Below, in pieces: positions 53,111-62,344 of a DNA stretch of 64,000 nt (the stretch's first letter is position 1; the number at the start of each line of letters is the position of its first letter). The stretch lies in contig NZ_SNYR01000002.1 of NCBI RefSeq assembly GCF_004363175.1, positions 310,001-374,000 on the forward strand, read 5' to 3'. The translations under genes were made by a program, and so were the position numbers. The notes beneath the pieces were generated by a model, which worked only from the letters and a program-made list of their open reading frames with translations, was not told the origin of the DNA and searched no databases. The DNA is from Maritalea mobilis (GTDB lineage: Bacteria; Pseudomonadota; Alphaproteobacteria; Rhizobiales; Devosiaceae).

Positions 53111-53878
53111 GTGGCAAACGATCCAATTAAACAGTTTAAGATCACGGACATTTTCACCATTGGTGGTGCAGGCGAAGGCGAAACAGGCGGTTTTGAAATC
53201 GCGTTCACCAACTCTGCTTTGTTCATGGTTGCAACCGTAGTTCTGATTTCTGCATTCTTGATTTTGACCACACGTGGCCGTGGCTTGGTGCCAGGTCGTC
53301 TGCAACTTCTCTCTGAGATGATGTATGAGTTTGTGGCCAATATGGTGCGATCTAGCGCCGGCACTGAAGGGATGAAGTTCTTCCCATTCGTATTTTCGCT
53401 TTTCATGTTTGTTTTGATCGCCAACATGTTGGGCATGGTGCCTTATTTCTTCACCGTAACTAGCCACATCATCGTGACATTCGCTTTGGCGCTGTTGGTG
53501 ATCTCTGTTGTGCTTGTTTACGGCTTTTGGAAAAACGGTTTGGGCTTTTTCAAGCTGTTCGCCCCAGCGGGTGTGCCTGGCTATTTGTTGCCAATCGTTA
53601 TTCCGATTGAAGTGATCTCATTCCTTTCACGTCCGATCAGCCTTTCAGTTCGTTTGTTTGCGAACATGTTGGCGGGCCACATCACTTTGAAAGTGTTTGC
53701 GGGCTTTATCGTGACCATGGGTTCAGCGGGTGCCGTTGGTGCATTCGGCGCGATCTTGCCAATGTTTATGACTGTTGGCTTGACCGCATTGGAGTTTCTT
53801 GTAGCAGCGCTGCAAGCATATGTATTTGCCCTTTTGACTTCGATGTATCTCAACGACGCGATCCATCCGAGCCACTAA
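53111..53878 (+). CDS. atpB: ATP synthase F0 subunit a
   Basis: A 255-residue a subunit, which with the c-ring forms the proton path. The essential Arg lies in [30 protein letters not shown] and the C-terminal [20 protein letters not shown] helix are typical. The start is the GTG at 53111, preceded by AAGGGG. About 17 bases separate it from atpI. Confidence 0.95.
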   Translation: MANDPIKQFKITDIFTIGGAGEGETGGFEIAFTNSALFMVATVVLISAFLILTTRGRGLVPGRLQLLSEMMYEFVANMVRSSAGTEGMKFFPFVFSLFMFVLIANMLGMVPYFFTVTSHIIVTFALALLVISVVLVYGFWKNGLGFFKLFAPAGVPGYLLPIVIPIEVISFLSRPISLSVRLFANMLAGHITLKVFAGFIVTMGSAGAVGAFGAILPMFMTVGLTALEFLVAALQAYVFALLTSMYLNDAIHPSH

Positions 53879-53965
53879 GGCGAACGAGTTTAAAGAATAC
53901 TGGCCTGGCATAATGTCAGGTCGGCAAGAAACAAAATTGATTCAGCTTTTCAATAGGAGTTAAAA

Positions 53966-54193
53966 ATGGAAGCAGAAGCAGCTAAATATATCGGTGCCGG
54001 CATCGCATGCTTTGGTATGGCGGGTGCAGCTATGGGTGTGGCAAACATCTTCGGTAACTTCTTGTCAGGCGCTTTGCGCAACCCATCAGCAGCTCAAAGC
54101 CAGTTCGGTAACTTGGTATTCGGCTTTGCTGTGACCGAAGCTTTGGGCATTTTCTCATTCCTCGTTGCCCTTTTGCTTTTGTTCGTTGTTTAA
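53966..54193 (+). CDS. atpE: ATP synthase F0 subunit c
   Basis: A 75-residue c subunit: two hydrophobic helices joined by the polar loop R38-N-P40. The proton-binding carboxylate is E58 in AVTEALGIF, as in other alphaproteobacteria. AGGAG lies ten bases before the ATG. A strong hairpin follows the gene before the b subunits, in keeping with the need for many more c than b chains. Confidence 0.97.
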   Translation: MEAEAAKYIGAGIACFGMAGAAMGVANIFGNFLSGALRNPSAAQSQFGNLVFGFAVTEALGIFSFLVALLLLFVV

Positions 54194-54213
54194 TCAACGT
54201 TCAATTTAGGTTT

Positions 54214-54251
54214 AAGGCAGCCCTGATCTGATGATCTATATGGGCTGCCTT
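54214..54251 (+). terminator. intercistronic hairpin between atpE and the b' gene
   Basis: Perfect 10-base-pair stem (AAGGCAGCCC at 54214-54223, GGGCTGCCTT at 54242-54251) with an 18-base loop; the T-rich tail is interrupted (TCATTGCATTTTT). It could be a partial terminator or a 3' stabiliser that raises atpE mRNA over the distal genes. Confidence 0.7.
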
Positions 54252-54333
54252 TCATTGCATTTTTGCCAATTTTCGGCACATTAATGCACTGTTTGTTGCC
54301 TTTCGGGGCAACTTAAAAAAACCAGGTATTCAC

Positions 54334-54897
54334 ATGGCAAGCAGTACAAATACAAGTGATGGCACCCATGCGACCACAGAGGCGTATGGCGGAGATCATG
54401 GCGGATCTGGTGTTTTCCCACCATTTGATTCCAGCACCTTCGGCTCTCAAATCTTGTGGTTGGCACTGACATTTGCTGCGCTTTATATCTTGATGAGCAA
54501 GGTGGCTTTGCCGCGCATTGGTGAAATTCTTGAAGTGCGTCGTGATCGCATTGAAGGGGATTTGGCCGAAGCAGAACGGTTGAAGCAAAAGACCGACCAA
54601 GCCATCAGATCATATGAAGCAGAATTGGCCGACGCGAAACAGAAAGCGCACAATATTGCCGAGGAAACACGGGATCAAATCCGTGCGGATCTCGACGAGA
54701 AGCGCGCTAAAGTGGAAGCCGATTTGGCAAAGAAAATGGCAGTTGCCGAAAACAATATCCGCGAAACCAAACAGGCCGCTATGGACCATGTTGACGAAAT
54801 CGCATCAGAAACAGCTTTGGCTATTGTGACCAACATTGTTGGCCGCACAGCACAAAAAGCTGCGAAAGACGCGGTGGCCAAAGTGGTGAAAGGATAA
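54334..54897 (+). CDS. atpF2: ATP synthase F0 subunit b'
   Basis: A 187-residue b-type stalk subunit. An N-terminal polar segment of about 35 residues is followed by one membrane helix (SQILWLALTFAALYILM) and a long charged coiled coil (RIGEILEVRRDRIEGDLAEAERLKQKTDQA). This longer form with a polar N-terminus next to a second b gene is the b' of photosynthetic and alphaproteobacteria. It ends five bases before atpF. Confidence 0.92.
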   Translation: MASSTNTSDGTHATTEAYGGDHGGSGVFPPFDSSTFGSQILWLALTFAALYILMSKVALPRIGEILEVRRDRIEGDLAEAERLKQKTDQAIRSYEAELADAKQKAHNIAEETRDQIRADLDEKRAKVEADLAKKMAVAENNIRETKQAAMDHVDEIASETALAIVTNIVGRTAQKAAKDAVAKVVKG

Positions 54898-54901
54898 CAA
54901 G

Positions 54902-55384
54902 ATGGAATTAGATGCAACCTTTTGGGCGTTTATCGGTCTTGTGATCTTTTTGGCTCTGATCACCTATTTGGGCGTGCCCAAAAAGATGACAGAGGCGCTT
55001 GATAACAAATCCAAGCAAATCGCGGATGAGTTGGAAGAAGCGAAACGTTTGCGCGAAGAAGCGCAGGCGCTTTTGGCTGAATATGAGCGCAAACGTAAAG
55101 CCGCTGAAGATGAAGCCGCCGAAATTGTTGAAGCTGCTAAAGCTGAAGCGGATCGGATGACGGATGAGGCGCAAAAATCTTTGGACGATTTGATCAATCG
55201 CCGCACAAAAGCGGTTGAAGAGAAAATTGCCCAAGCTGAAGCACAAGCTTTGGCTGATGTGCGCGCCCGTTCAGCGGATATCGCAGTTGAAGCCGCAAAG
55301 ATTGTTTTGGCCGAAAAAATGGCTGAAAAAGGCGACGCATTGATCGACGCCGCAATCAAAGATGTTTCTGCAAACTTGAACTAA
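54902..55384 (+). CDS. atpF: ATP synthase F0 subunit b
   Basis: A 160-residue b subunit: one N-terminal helix (FWAFIGLVIFLALITYL), then coiled coil (ALDNKSKQIADELEEAKRLREEAQALLAEYE) reaching to the F1 part. Together with b' it forms the heterodimeric stator stalk. Last gene of the operon; the F1 genes atpHAGDC are not in the window, as expected for alphaproteobacteria where F0 and F1 are separate. Followed by a terminator. Confidence 0.95.
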   Translation: MELDATFWAFIGLVIFLALITYLGVPKKMTEALDNKSKQIADELEEAKRLREEAQALLAEYERKRKAAEDEAAEIVEAAKAEADRMTDEAQKSLDDLINRRTKAVEEKIAQAEAQALADVRARSADIAVEAAKIVLAEKMAEKGDALIDAAIKDVSANLN

Positions 55385-55416
55385 GTTCGTAGATCAGCTT
55401 AACGGTTTAAATTAAG

Positions 55417-55440
55417 CGGGCCCTTTGGGGCCCGTTTTTT
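55417..55440 (+). terminator. intrinsic terminator of the F0 operon
   Basis: 7-base-pair GC stem (CGGGCCC at 55417-55423, GGGCCCG at 55428-55434), TTTG loop, then six T. Confidence 0.92.
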
Positions 55441-55466
55441 ATTGGAGCGTTTAAACGCTCCCTTCC

Positions 55467-55838
55467 CTAGTGAAGATGTTTTTGCTGACGGCGTTCGGCT
55501 TTCTTTTCCTCAAGCTCTTCAAACTCTTCAACAGATTGGCGCAGCACCGTGTTGGCAATGCGTGTGACCAACGCAACAAAGATGCCCATGCCGCAAATCA
55601 CATAGACGATGGTGAAGAGCTTACCCAGCTGGGTTTCTGGCGTGATGTCGCCATAGCCCACGGTTGAAATGGTCATCACTGTGAAATAGAGCGCATCAAT
55701 AAAACCCCAGCCTTCGATCCACATATAGACGAGTGCGGCAAGCACGATTATGGCGATGGTCATCGAAAGAATGGTTTTGACCGTTTCATCACCAAAGGCA
55801 GCTTTTAAGCCTCTGAGAAAAATTGAAATCTTGCGCAC
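55467..55838 (-). CDS. two-helix potassium channel-like protein
   Basis: A 123-residue ion channel of the 2TM type (Ion_trans_2). It has two membrane helices (about 25-45 and 80-103), a pore helix, and the selectivity filter TVGYGD in VMTISTVGYGDITPETQLG. The charged C-terminus (EEFEELEEKKAERRQQKHLH) is a short helix and there is no RCK domain. The GTG at 55838 with AGAGG upstream is taken as start rather than an ATG 90 bases earlier that encodes an unrelated leader. Potassium selectivity is inferred from the filter. Confidence 0.85.
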   Translation of the reverse strand: MRKISIFLRGLKAAFGDETVKTILSMTIAIIVLAALVYMWIEGWGFIDALYFTVMTISTVGYGDITPETQLGKLFTIVYVICGMGIFVALVTRIANTVLRQSVEEFEELEEKKAERRQQKHLH

Positions 55839-55963
55839 GTGAACCTCTTTTTCTTTTAGCTGTATCACCGCATTTCGCTGGAAACAACAAAGCGCACAAC
55901 CACTTATTGAAGCCAACGGTAAATTCATGCAAAATGCAACTATATTGATTGAAGAGGTTTTTT

Positions 55964-56344
55964 ATGAAGTTGCATCCCATGTTGATGTTCAAAGGCAATG
56001 CAAGCGACGCGTTGGCCCATTACACCAGTGCAATCCCCGCCGCGGCGGTGACCGATAAACGCACGCGCGACGACGGCACCATCGAGTCGGCCAACTTGGT
56101 TTTTGGCAATAATCAGCTGTTGATGATCGATAGTCCCATCGATCAACCGTTTGACTTCACCCCCTCCTTTTCTCTGTTTGTGTTTTTTGACGATCCGGTG
56201 AGCCTTGATCTGGCCTATGAGCGACTGTCAAAAGAAGGGCAAGTGATGATGAATTTGGGCGAATATGATTTTGCCAAACGCTATGGATGGGTCGGCGACA
56301 AGTTTGGCGTGTCTTGGCAACTCTGTTTGCCGACGCAACATTAG
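55964..56344 (+). CDS. VOC family protein (PhnB-like)
   Basis: A 126-residue member of the glyoxalase/bleomycin-resistance (VOC) superfamily, close to the PhnB / 3-demethylubiquinone-methyltransferase-like group: MLMFKGNASDALAHYTSAIP at the start, LLMIDSPIDQPFDFTPSFSLFVFFDD in the middle and YGWVGDKFGVSWQL at the end. Function not known for this group. GAGG precedes the ATG at 55964. Its last bases overlap the GNAT gene on the other strand. Confidence 0.82.
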   Translation: MKLHPMLMFKGNASDALAHYTSAIPAAAVTDKRTRDDGTIESANLVFGNNQLLMIDSPIDQPFDFTPSFSLFVFFDDPVSLDLAYERLSKEGQVMMNLGEYDFAKRYGWVGDKFGVSWQLCLPTQH

Positions 56345-56790
56345 AGCGTCAGTTCCATTTGCGGTAATTTGCGACCGGGGATTGATTGTGATGCGACTTC
56401 TCCGGTCGTTTTAAAGCCCATATGAGCGTAAAACGCTTCTGCATGGGGATCTGCAACGGTTGTGATGAATTTGGCGCTGTGCTGGCGCGCAAATTCGGTT
56501 CCCCATTCAAGCAACAGGCGGCCGATGCCTTTGCCAATGAACTCTGGCTCCACGAATAACAGCTCTAGCTCAAACCCGTCTCCTAGACGATCTAAGCGAA
56601 GGACACCTGCCGCCCGCTCATTCTGCTCGCCGACCATGATTGTGTGTTGGCTGAGATGTTCCTGTGTAATGGTCAGTTCTTCCCGACACGCTTCAATAAA
56701 TGCAGCATCATATGGCCAATAGGCCTTGGCGCGGAGGCACAGGGCGCTTAGCTCTTCAAGTTCTTCGCGGCGGGCGGGTCGGATGTTCAT
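56341..56790 (-). CDS. GNAT family N-acetyltransferase
   Basis: A 149-residue GNAT enzyme. The acetyl-CoA loop is GKGIGRLLLEWG in LFVEPEFIGKGIGRLL (about residues 85-103), and HAEAFYAHMGFKTTGE is the C-terminal motif. A general acetyltransferase with an unknown substrate. Convergent with the VOC gene and followed on the minus strand by nothing else. Confidence 0.85.
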   Translation of the reverse strand: MNIRPARREELEELSALCLRAKAYWPYDAAFIEACREELTITQEHLSQHTIMVGEQNERAAGVLRLDRLGDGFELELLFVEPEFIGKGIGRLLLEWGTEFARQHSAKFITTVADPHAEAFYAHMGFKTTGEVASQSIPGRKLPQMELTL

Positions 56791-56921
56791 GGGGGAAAGA
56801 TGAAAGGCAATTGGAGCAATAAAAAGGCGGCGGGTTCTGCAGTACCCACCGCCTAATGAAGCGGTATTTATTTGTTATTGTTTTACCGCTTTTGTCTGTG
56901 TTTCCACCTCACCAATGAGAT

Positions 56922-56957
56922 GAAAAAACCGCCCCACGACTATGCCGTGGGGCGGTT
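56922..56957 (-). terminator. intrinsic terminator of the glycine cleavage operon
   Basis: Perfect 12-base-pair stem (AACCGCCCCACG at 56927-56938, CGTGGGGCGGTT at 56946-56957) with a 7-base loop, followed on the minus strand by a T run. It lies five bases after the gcvPB stop. Confidence 0.9.
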
Positions 56958-56961
56958 CAAA

Positions 56962-58515
56962 TTATTCAGCCGCTTCTTGCTGCGCTGGCGCTTCCCACTT
57001 GAGGATTGGCGCACGTGCCGCGCGGGTTTCATCCAAGCGACGCATTGGGGCTTTCATTGGGGCGTTGGTGAAACGCTCCACATTGCCTGCCTTTGCATCT
57101 TCCATCAGCTCGCGCATGGTGCCGATAAACTGATCAAGCGTATGAAGGCTTTCGCTTTCTGTCGGCTCGATCAACATGGCGCCATGTACCACCAATGGGA
57201 AATACATGGTCATGGGGTGATAGCCCTCGTCGATCATGGCCTTAGCCAAATCAAGCGTTGAAACGCCTGTGCCTTTCAAGGTGCTGTCATCAAACAACAC
57301 TTCGTGCATGCAAGGCTGGCCGCCATATGGCGCATGATAAAGGTCTGACAATTTGGCTTTGATGTAGTTGGCATTAAGCACCGCATCACGCGCTGCACGA
57401 CCCAAACCATCAACACCGTGAGACAGCATATAGGTCAACGCACGGACATACATGCCCATTTGACCATGGAATGCTGACAAGCGACCAAGATGATCACTGC
57501 CTTCGCCTTTGTTTTCCACCAAGGTGAGCTTGTCACCATCGCGCTTTGCATAAGGCAAAGGCGCATAAGGGGCCAACGCGTCAGACAACACAACAGGACC
57601 AGCACCTGGGCCACCGCCACCGTGTGGGGTGGAGAAGGTTTTGTGCAAGTTGATGTGCATCGCGTCGATGCCCAAATCGCCCGGACGCACAACGCCCATA
57701 ATGGCGTTAAAGTTGGCGCCATCGCAGTAGAAATAGGCGCCGGCTTCGTGCACCGCATCGGCAATTTCGATCACGTCAGGCTCAAACAAACCACATGTGT
57801 TTGGGTTGGTGAGCATGATGCCTGCAACGGTTTCATCCAACGCGTCTTTAACGGCCTGCACATCCACCGTGCCATCTTCACGCGCTTTGATGGGCTTCAC
57901 TTTGTAGCCCAAAAATGCCGCAGTGGCCGGGTTTGTGCCGTGGGCGCTTTCAGGCACCAGCACGATATTCCGGTGGCCTTGGCCATTGGCTTCGTGGGCT
58001 GCCTTGATGGCCATCATGCCGCACATTTCACCGTGGGCACCGGCTTTTGGCGTCATGGACACGGCTTTGGTGCCGGTCAATTCCATCAACCAATTGGCCA
58101 GCTCTTCCATCAATTCAATCGCGCCTTGCACGGTTGATTGTGGTTGCAGCGGGTGAATATCCGCGATGCCTGGCAAGCGTGCCATTTTTTCATTGAGGCG
58201 CGGGTTGTGCTTCATGGTGCATGAGCCAAGCGGATAGAAGCCTGCATCGATTGAATAGTTCAAACGAGAAATACGCACATAGTGGCGCAAGGCTTGCGGC
58301 TCGGTCAGGGCTGGCAAATCAATGTCTGACTTGCGAGCAAAGCTACCCAATTTTGACCCAACTTTTTGATCAAGCGCAGGTAAATCCACGCCAGATTTTT
58401 CTTTGGTGCCGATTTCAAAGATCAATGGCTCAGATGGCAGCAAAGCTGCGCCATTTACAGCGCTTGATGAAGCGACATTTTCTACGCCGGTTGGACGGCC
58501 TTGATTGTTCAACAT
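56962..58515 (-). CDS. gcvPB: glycine dehydrogenase (decarboxylating) subunit 2
   Basis: A 517-residue subunit 2 of the split P-protein, which decarboxylates glycine and hands the aminomethyl group to lipoyl-GcvH. The PLP-binding Lys is K292 in NLHKTFSTPHGGGGPG. LGSCTMKHNPR and GANFNAIMGVVRPGD are also diagnostic. It overlaps gcvPA by one base. The last 25 residues are Ala/Glu/Gln-rich and not conserved. Ends in a strong terminator. Confidence 0.95.
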   Translation of the reverse strand: MLNNQGRPTGVENVASSSAVNGAALLPSEPLIFEIGTKEKSGVDLPALDQKVGSKLGSFARKSDIDLPALTEPQALRHYVRISRLNYSIDAGFYPLGSCTMKHNPRLNEKMARLPGIADIHPLQPQSTVQGAIELMEELANWLMELTGTKAVSMTPKAGAHGEMCGMMAIKAAHEANGQGHRNIVLVPESAHGTNPATAAFLGYKVKPIKAREDGTVDVQAVKDALDETVAGIMLTNPNTCGLFEPDVIEIADAVHEAGAYFYCDGANFNAIMGVVRPGDLGIDAMHINLHKTFSTPHGGGGPGAGPVVLSDALAPYAPLPYAKRDGDKLTLVENKGEGSDHLGRLSAFHGQMGMYVRALTYMLSHGVDGLGRAARDAVLNANYIKAKLSDLYHAPYGGQPCMHEVLFDDSTLKGTGVSTLDLAKAMIDEGYHPMTMYFPLVVHGAMLIEPTESESLHTLDQFIGTMRELMEDAKAGNVERFTNAPMKAPMRRLDETRAARAPILKWEAPAQQEAAE

Positions 58516-59855
58516 CAGATGACCTCCTTCAAAGCGTTGGTCAATGCGTCAATATCTGCATCGCTGGTCAATTCAGTGGCCGCGATGACCAACAGATTTT
58601 CCAGATCTTTCTTGCCAGGCTCCAAGCGTGACACAGGCACACCTGCGAGAATGTTCTTCTCGGCCAATGCTTCAACCACAGGAGCAGCGGCTTTTGGCAG
58701 CTTCACGGTGAACTCGTTGAAGAAGTGACTGTTCAGCACTTCAACGCCATCGATTTTGCTCAAAGCATCAGCCGTTTTCACCGCTTGTTGGTGGTTCAAC
58801 AATGCCAAATGCTCAATACCTTTTTGACCCAGCAAAGACATGTGGATCGAGAACGCCAAAGCGCAGAGGCCAGAGTTGGTGCAGATGTTTGATGTGGCTT
58901 TATCGCGGCGGATATGCTGCTCACGGGTGGAGAGCGTGAGCACAAAGCCACGATTGCCTTCAGCGTCTACGGTTTCACCGCACACACGGCCAGGCATTTG
59001 CCGCACAAGGTTTGGACGAGTGGCCATCAAACCGACATAAGGCCCACCGAAAGTGAGTGGGTTGCCGATGGATTGGCCTTCGCCAACCACAATGTCCGCC
59101 CCTTGTGCGCCGGGAGATTCGATTGCGCCGAGAGACACCACTTCGGTGAACACGGCGATCAAAAGTGCGCCTTTTTCATGGGCAGCTTCGGCAATCGGGC
59201 GCAAATCGCGCAAATTGCCATAAAAGTCTGGCGACTGAACCACAACGCATGCGGTGCTGTCGTCAATCTGCGCAATAATGTCTTCTTGCGCTGTTGGGTC
59301 AGCCTGCATGCATTTGAATGCAGGGTCTTTGCCCAAATAAGTGGCGATGGTGTCGCGATATTGCGGGTGCAGACCACCTGACACAACAACACCATCACGT
59401 TTTTTCAAACGGCGGGCCATCAACACGGCTTCCATGGCGGCTGTTGAGCCATCATAAAGCGAGGCGTTGGCCACTTCCATACCTGTCAAATTGGCCACTT
59501 GTGTTTGAAATTCAAACAGCATTTGCAGCGTGCCCTGAGAAATTTCAGGCTGGTATGGGGTGTAGGCGGTCAAAAACTCTGACCGCTGGATCAAATGGTC
59601 CACGCTGGCGGGCACATGGTGGCGATACGCCCCTGCCCCAACGAAGAATGGACCATCTCCACCGGCGCGGTTTTTGCCCGCAAGCTGGCGAATATGCGCC
59701 TCTACGGCAAATTCTGGCTGATGATCAGGCAAGTCAGGCTTGGCTGTGTCAAAAACCTTTTTCGGTACGCGTACAAACAGCTCGTCATCGCTTTTGATGC
59801 CAATGGCATCGCGCATGACCTGTCTGTCTTGATCACTATTTGGAAGATAGCGCAT
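58515..59855 (-). CDS. gcvPA: glycine dehydrogenase (decarboxylating) subunit 1
   Basis: A 446-residue subunit 1 of the split P-protein. Typical stretches: MRYLPNSDQDRQVM at the start, FVGAGAYRHHVPASVDHLIQR, TAYTPYQPEISQGTLQ, and ASLYDGSTAAMEA. It forms a heterotetramer with GcvPB. The split form is common in some bacteria, while many proteobacteria have one fused gcvP. Its ATG follows gcvH by 12 bases. Confidence 0.95.
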   Translation of the reverse strand: MRYLPNSDQDRQVMRDAIGIKSDDELFVRVPKKVFDTAKPDLPDHQPEFAVEAHIRQLAGKNRAGGDGPFFVGAGAYRHHVPASVDHLIQRSEFLTAYTPYQPEISQGTLQMLFEFQTQVANLTGMEVANASLYDGSTAAMEAVLMARRLKKRDGVVVSGGLHPQYRDTIATYLGKDPAFKCMQADPTAQEDIIAQIDDSTACVVVQSPDFYGNLRDLRPIAEAAHEKGALLIAVFTEVVSLGAIESPGAQGADIVVGEGQSIGNPLTFGGPYVGLMATRPNLVRQMPGRVCGETVDAEGNRGFVLTLSTREQHIRRDKATSNICTNSGLCALAFSIHMSLLGQKGIEHLALLNHQQAVKTADALSKIDGVEVLNSHFFNEFTVKLPKAAAPVVEALAEKNILAGVPVSRLEPGKKDLENLLVIAATELTSDADIDALTNALKEVI

Positions 59856-59867
59856 ATTTGTCCTCGT

Positions 59868-60236
59868 TTAGTCGATGTGCGCCTTATAGGCGTTTTCGTC
59901 GAGCAAGCCTTCAAGCTCGCCAGCGTCATCAATTTCGATTTTGAAGAACCAGCCATTTACAACTGGGTCAGAGTTCACCAAGCCTGGCTCATCTGCCAAC
60001 GTTTCGTTCACAGCCACGATGGTGCCGGAAACTGGCGCGTAGATTTCAGACGCCGCTTTCACTGATTCAACAACGGCAACTTCGTCACCTTTTGAGAATT
60101 TGGCGCCAACTTCTGGCACGTCCACAAACACCACATCGCCCAACTGACCTTGCGCATAATCGGTGATGCCCACGGTGCCTTGGTTGCCCTCAACGCGGAT
60201 ATATTCGTGATCTTCGGTATATTTAGTATCGCTCAT
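59868..60236 (-). CDS. gcvH: glycine cleavage system H protein
   Basis: A 122-residue lipoyl carrier. The lipoylated Lys is K60 in VVESVKAASEIYAP. HEYIRVEGNQGTVGITDYAQGQLGD is the usual N-terminal part. Two ATGs are adjacent (60239 and 60236); the AGGGGG site is better spaced for the second. The protein shuttles the aminomethyl group between P, T and L proteins. Confidence 0.96.
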   Translation of the reverse strand: MSDTKYTEDHEYIRVEGNQGTVGITDYAQGQLGDVVFVDVPEVGAKFSKGDEVAVVESVKAASEIYAPVSGTIVAVNETLADEPGLVNSDPVVNGWFFKIEIDDAGELEGLLDENAYKAHID

Positions 60237-60254
60237 CATTTCCCCCTTAAAGAA

Positions 60255-61394
60255 CTAGAGACGCACATAATTTGCTGGTGTGAATGGAAGCTTGGTCACG
60301 GTGCCTTTGGCTGGCTTGCCGCGCACAATGGCGGTCAATTCCGTGCCAATCTTCGCTTTTTCAGCCTGCACATAGGCAAAGGCCACCGGCGAACCGATGG
60401 TTGGGCCGAATGTACCTGACGTTACTTTACCAATTGGATTGCCGCTTTCGTCAACAATGTCTGCGCCTTCACGGACGGGCATGCGGCCTTCAAACAAAAT
60501 GCCAACGCGCTTTTCAGCCACGCCATCAGCAATCAGTTTTTGAACTTTAGATGCGCCGGGGAAACCGCCTTCAACGCGGCGACCTTTGCCAATGGCAAAG
60601 ATAAGGCCTGCGCTGATTGGATCGCGCTGGTCATCCATATCGTGGCCATAGAGGCAAAGCCCTGCTTCAAGGCGCAAGCTATCGCGGGCGCCAAGGCCAG
60701 CAGGCTCAACTTCGTCATTGCTCACCAGCAATTCAGCCAGTTTCACGGCGTCTTCATTGGCAACAGAAAGCTCAAAGCCATCTTCGCCAGTGTAACCCGC
60801 GCGAGACACATAAACATCAATGCCCTCAATGGTGGCGGCAGCGGCGTTCATGAAGCTTAGTTTTTGTGGCAAATCGCAATAGCGCGACAGCACGTCAGCC
60901 GCCTTTGGGCCTTGCAGCGCCAGAAGGGCTTTGCTGTCAAAGAATGTGTCGATGTCCAGTTTGTCGCCCAGAGCGGCTTTCAAAATGGCCACGTCATGAT
61001 CTTTACGACCAGCGTTGAACACGATGAGCAATGTGCCATCTGTGCCCGCTTCGGCTGGCCGTGTGACGATCAGATCATCCTCAATGCCGCCATTGTCGTT
61101 CAGCAAAAGCGTGTAGCGCATTTCACCTGGTTTCAGCCCAACCAGATCACCCGGCATCAAGCTTTCAAGTGCGCGCGCCGCTGTTTCATGGTCAGCGCCT
61201 TTAACGGCAACTTGGCCCATGTGCGACACATCAAAAAGCGATGCTTCATTTCTTGTGTGATTATGTTCGTCCACAATGCCTTTATATTGAACCGGCATTG
61301 CATAGCCCGCAAAACCAACCATGCGACCACCCCATGCGATATGGGTGTCGTTCAATGGCGTTTGCAAAAGATTGGAAGTTTCCGCCCCTGCCAT
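60255..61394 (-). CDS. gcvT: aminomethyltransferase (glycine cleavage T protein)
   Basis: A 379-residue T protein that transfers the methylene group from lipoyl-GcvH to tetrahydrofolate and releases ammonia. Seen: GRMVGFAGYAMPVQY, FDVSHMGQVAVKG, NDNGGIEDDLIVTRP with the catalytic Asp, and a GLGARDSLRLEAGLCLYGHD segment. First gene of the operon, behind the tandem glycine riboswitch. The YgfZ protein at 6083-6895 is a distant relative. Confidence 0.96.
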   Translation of the reverse strand: MAGAETSNLLQTPLNDTHIAWGGRMVGFAGYAMPVQYKGIVDEHNHTRNEASLFDVSHMGQVAVKGADHETAARALESLMPGDLVGLKPGEMRYTLLLNDNGGIEDDLIVTRPAEAGTDGTLLIVFNAGRKDHDVAILKAALGDKLDIDTFFDSKALLALQGPKAADVLSRYCDLPQKLSFMNAAAATIEGIDVYVSRAGYTGEDGFELSVANEDAVKLAELLVSNDEVEPAGLGARDSLRLEAGLCLYGHDMDDQRDPISAGLIFAIGKGRRVEGGFPGASKVQKLIADGVAEKRVGILFEGRMPVREGADIVDESGNPIGKVTSGTFGPTIGSPVAFAYVQAEKAKIGTELTAIVRGKPAKGTVTKLPFTPANYVRL

Positions 61395-61449
61395 AATTCC
61401 CTCAACTGTTTAACCGACGAGTGCCAGCATCGCGACAAATTATGTCGCC

Positions 61450-61650
61450 TGGCGCCCCCCCTGTCGGGTAAACCTGAGAGATTTCCCGGAACTGACGTTC
61501 CGGCTACCCCCTTCGGTGGAATTAACTTAGTACTCTAAGCCAACTCGCTTTCCAGAGTTATGTTGTGCATGCGGTCCCTGTTGCCTGAGAGTTTCCGGGG
61601 CGGTTGCTCCTTCGGCGTTGAGCTCAAAGGCCCAATCTCTCCCGCATTGC
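61450..61650 (-). ncRNA. tandem glycine riboswitch upstream of gcvT
   Basis: Two glycine aptamers on the minus strand. The first has GGGAGAGA near 61645, CGCCGAAGGAGCAA and ACTCTCAGGCAACAGGGAC. The second has CACCGAAGGGGG near 61515 and ATCTCTCAGGTTTACCCGACAGGGGGG near 61470. The ACCGAAG(G) and CUCUCAGG blocks are the conserved cores of the family. The 3' end lies about 55 bases before the gcvT start, so the switch controls the whole operon; glycine binding is expected to turn it on. The downstream expression platform is not clear to me. Confidence 0.92.
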
Positions 61651-61696
61651 AGTGGTCAACCTAGCAGCAATTTCTGCTAGGTCAACAAATATTCAC

Positions 61697-62293
61697 TTAT
61701 CCTTTTGGATCAAAACCAACCCAAATGGTGATCTGCTCGCCACCAACATACGGAATCGCGACGTTTTCAACGACTTTCACGAACTCTTCGCCTTGGTTTG
61801 GCGGTGTAATTGTGATGGGGATATCGTATTTTTGAGAGAATACAGCCATTTCATCGCGCTCAACAGCGAAGCGCAATGGCACATTAACTGCGCCTGAGCC
61901 TGCCTGTGGACCAGCCAACAAGCGGCCAACAACACCCATTTTCACGGTGATCAAGCCATTTGATACAATGCAGTTACGTGATTGCTTATCAATCACCGCC
62001 TGATAGCGCAGACCCTTTGGATCGCCACTGCGGCCATTGGCATAGAGCGCAAAGCTTTCACCACCCGGACGGATTTTAATTTCAGGGCATTCGCTGGCGA
62101 TGATGGGCAAGGCTGTCGGCGCAGAACTTGCAATTTCTGTCTCGCTCGCGGAGCGGTTGATATATTTGCTATCAGATGATCCACCACCGGCGAATGACCC
62201 CATGCAACCTGACAAGGCAAGCGCTGCCAAAATGGCGGCACCAGCCACGCGCGATGGTTTTAGAAATTTCTCAGAAAATACGCGTACTGACAT
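61697..62293 (-). CDS. predicted lipoprotein of unknown function
   Basis: A protein of about 198 residues with a lipoprotein signal peptide: basic N-terminus, hydrophobic segment and lipobox LSGC (Cys about residue 30). The mature protein has two further cysteines (SECPEI, RNCIVS) and a beta-rich character. GAGAAG precedes the ATG at 62293; a GTG nine bases earlier is possible. Probably anchored in the outer or inner membrane. No family is recognised with confidence, although similar lipoproteins occur in related bacteria. Confidence 0.7.
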   Translation of the reverse strand: MSVRVFSEKFLKPSRVAGAAILAALALSGCMGSFAGGGSSDSKYINRSASETEIASSAPTALPIIASECPEIKIRPGGESFALYANGRSGDPKGLRYQAVIDKQSRNCIVSNGLITVKMGVVGRLLAGPQAGSGAVNVPLRFAVERDEMAVFSQKYDIPITITPPNQGEEFVKVVENVAIPYVGGEQITIWVGFDPKG

Positions 62294-62344
62294 GCTTCTC
62301 ACTTTTCGACCCGAAGGCCCCCCGAATAACCCCGTACAACCGTT

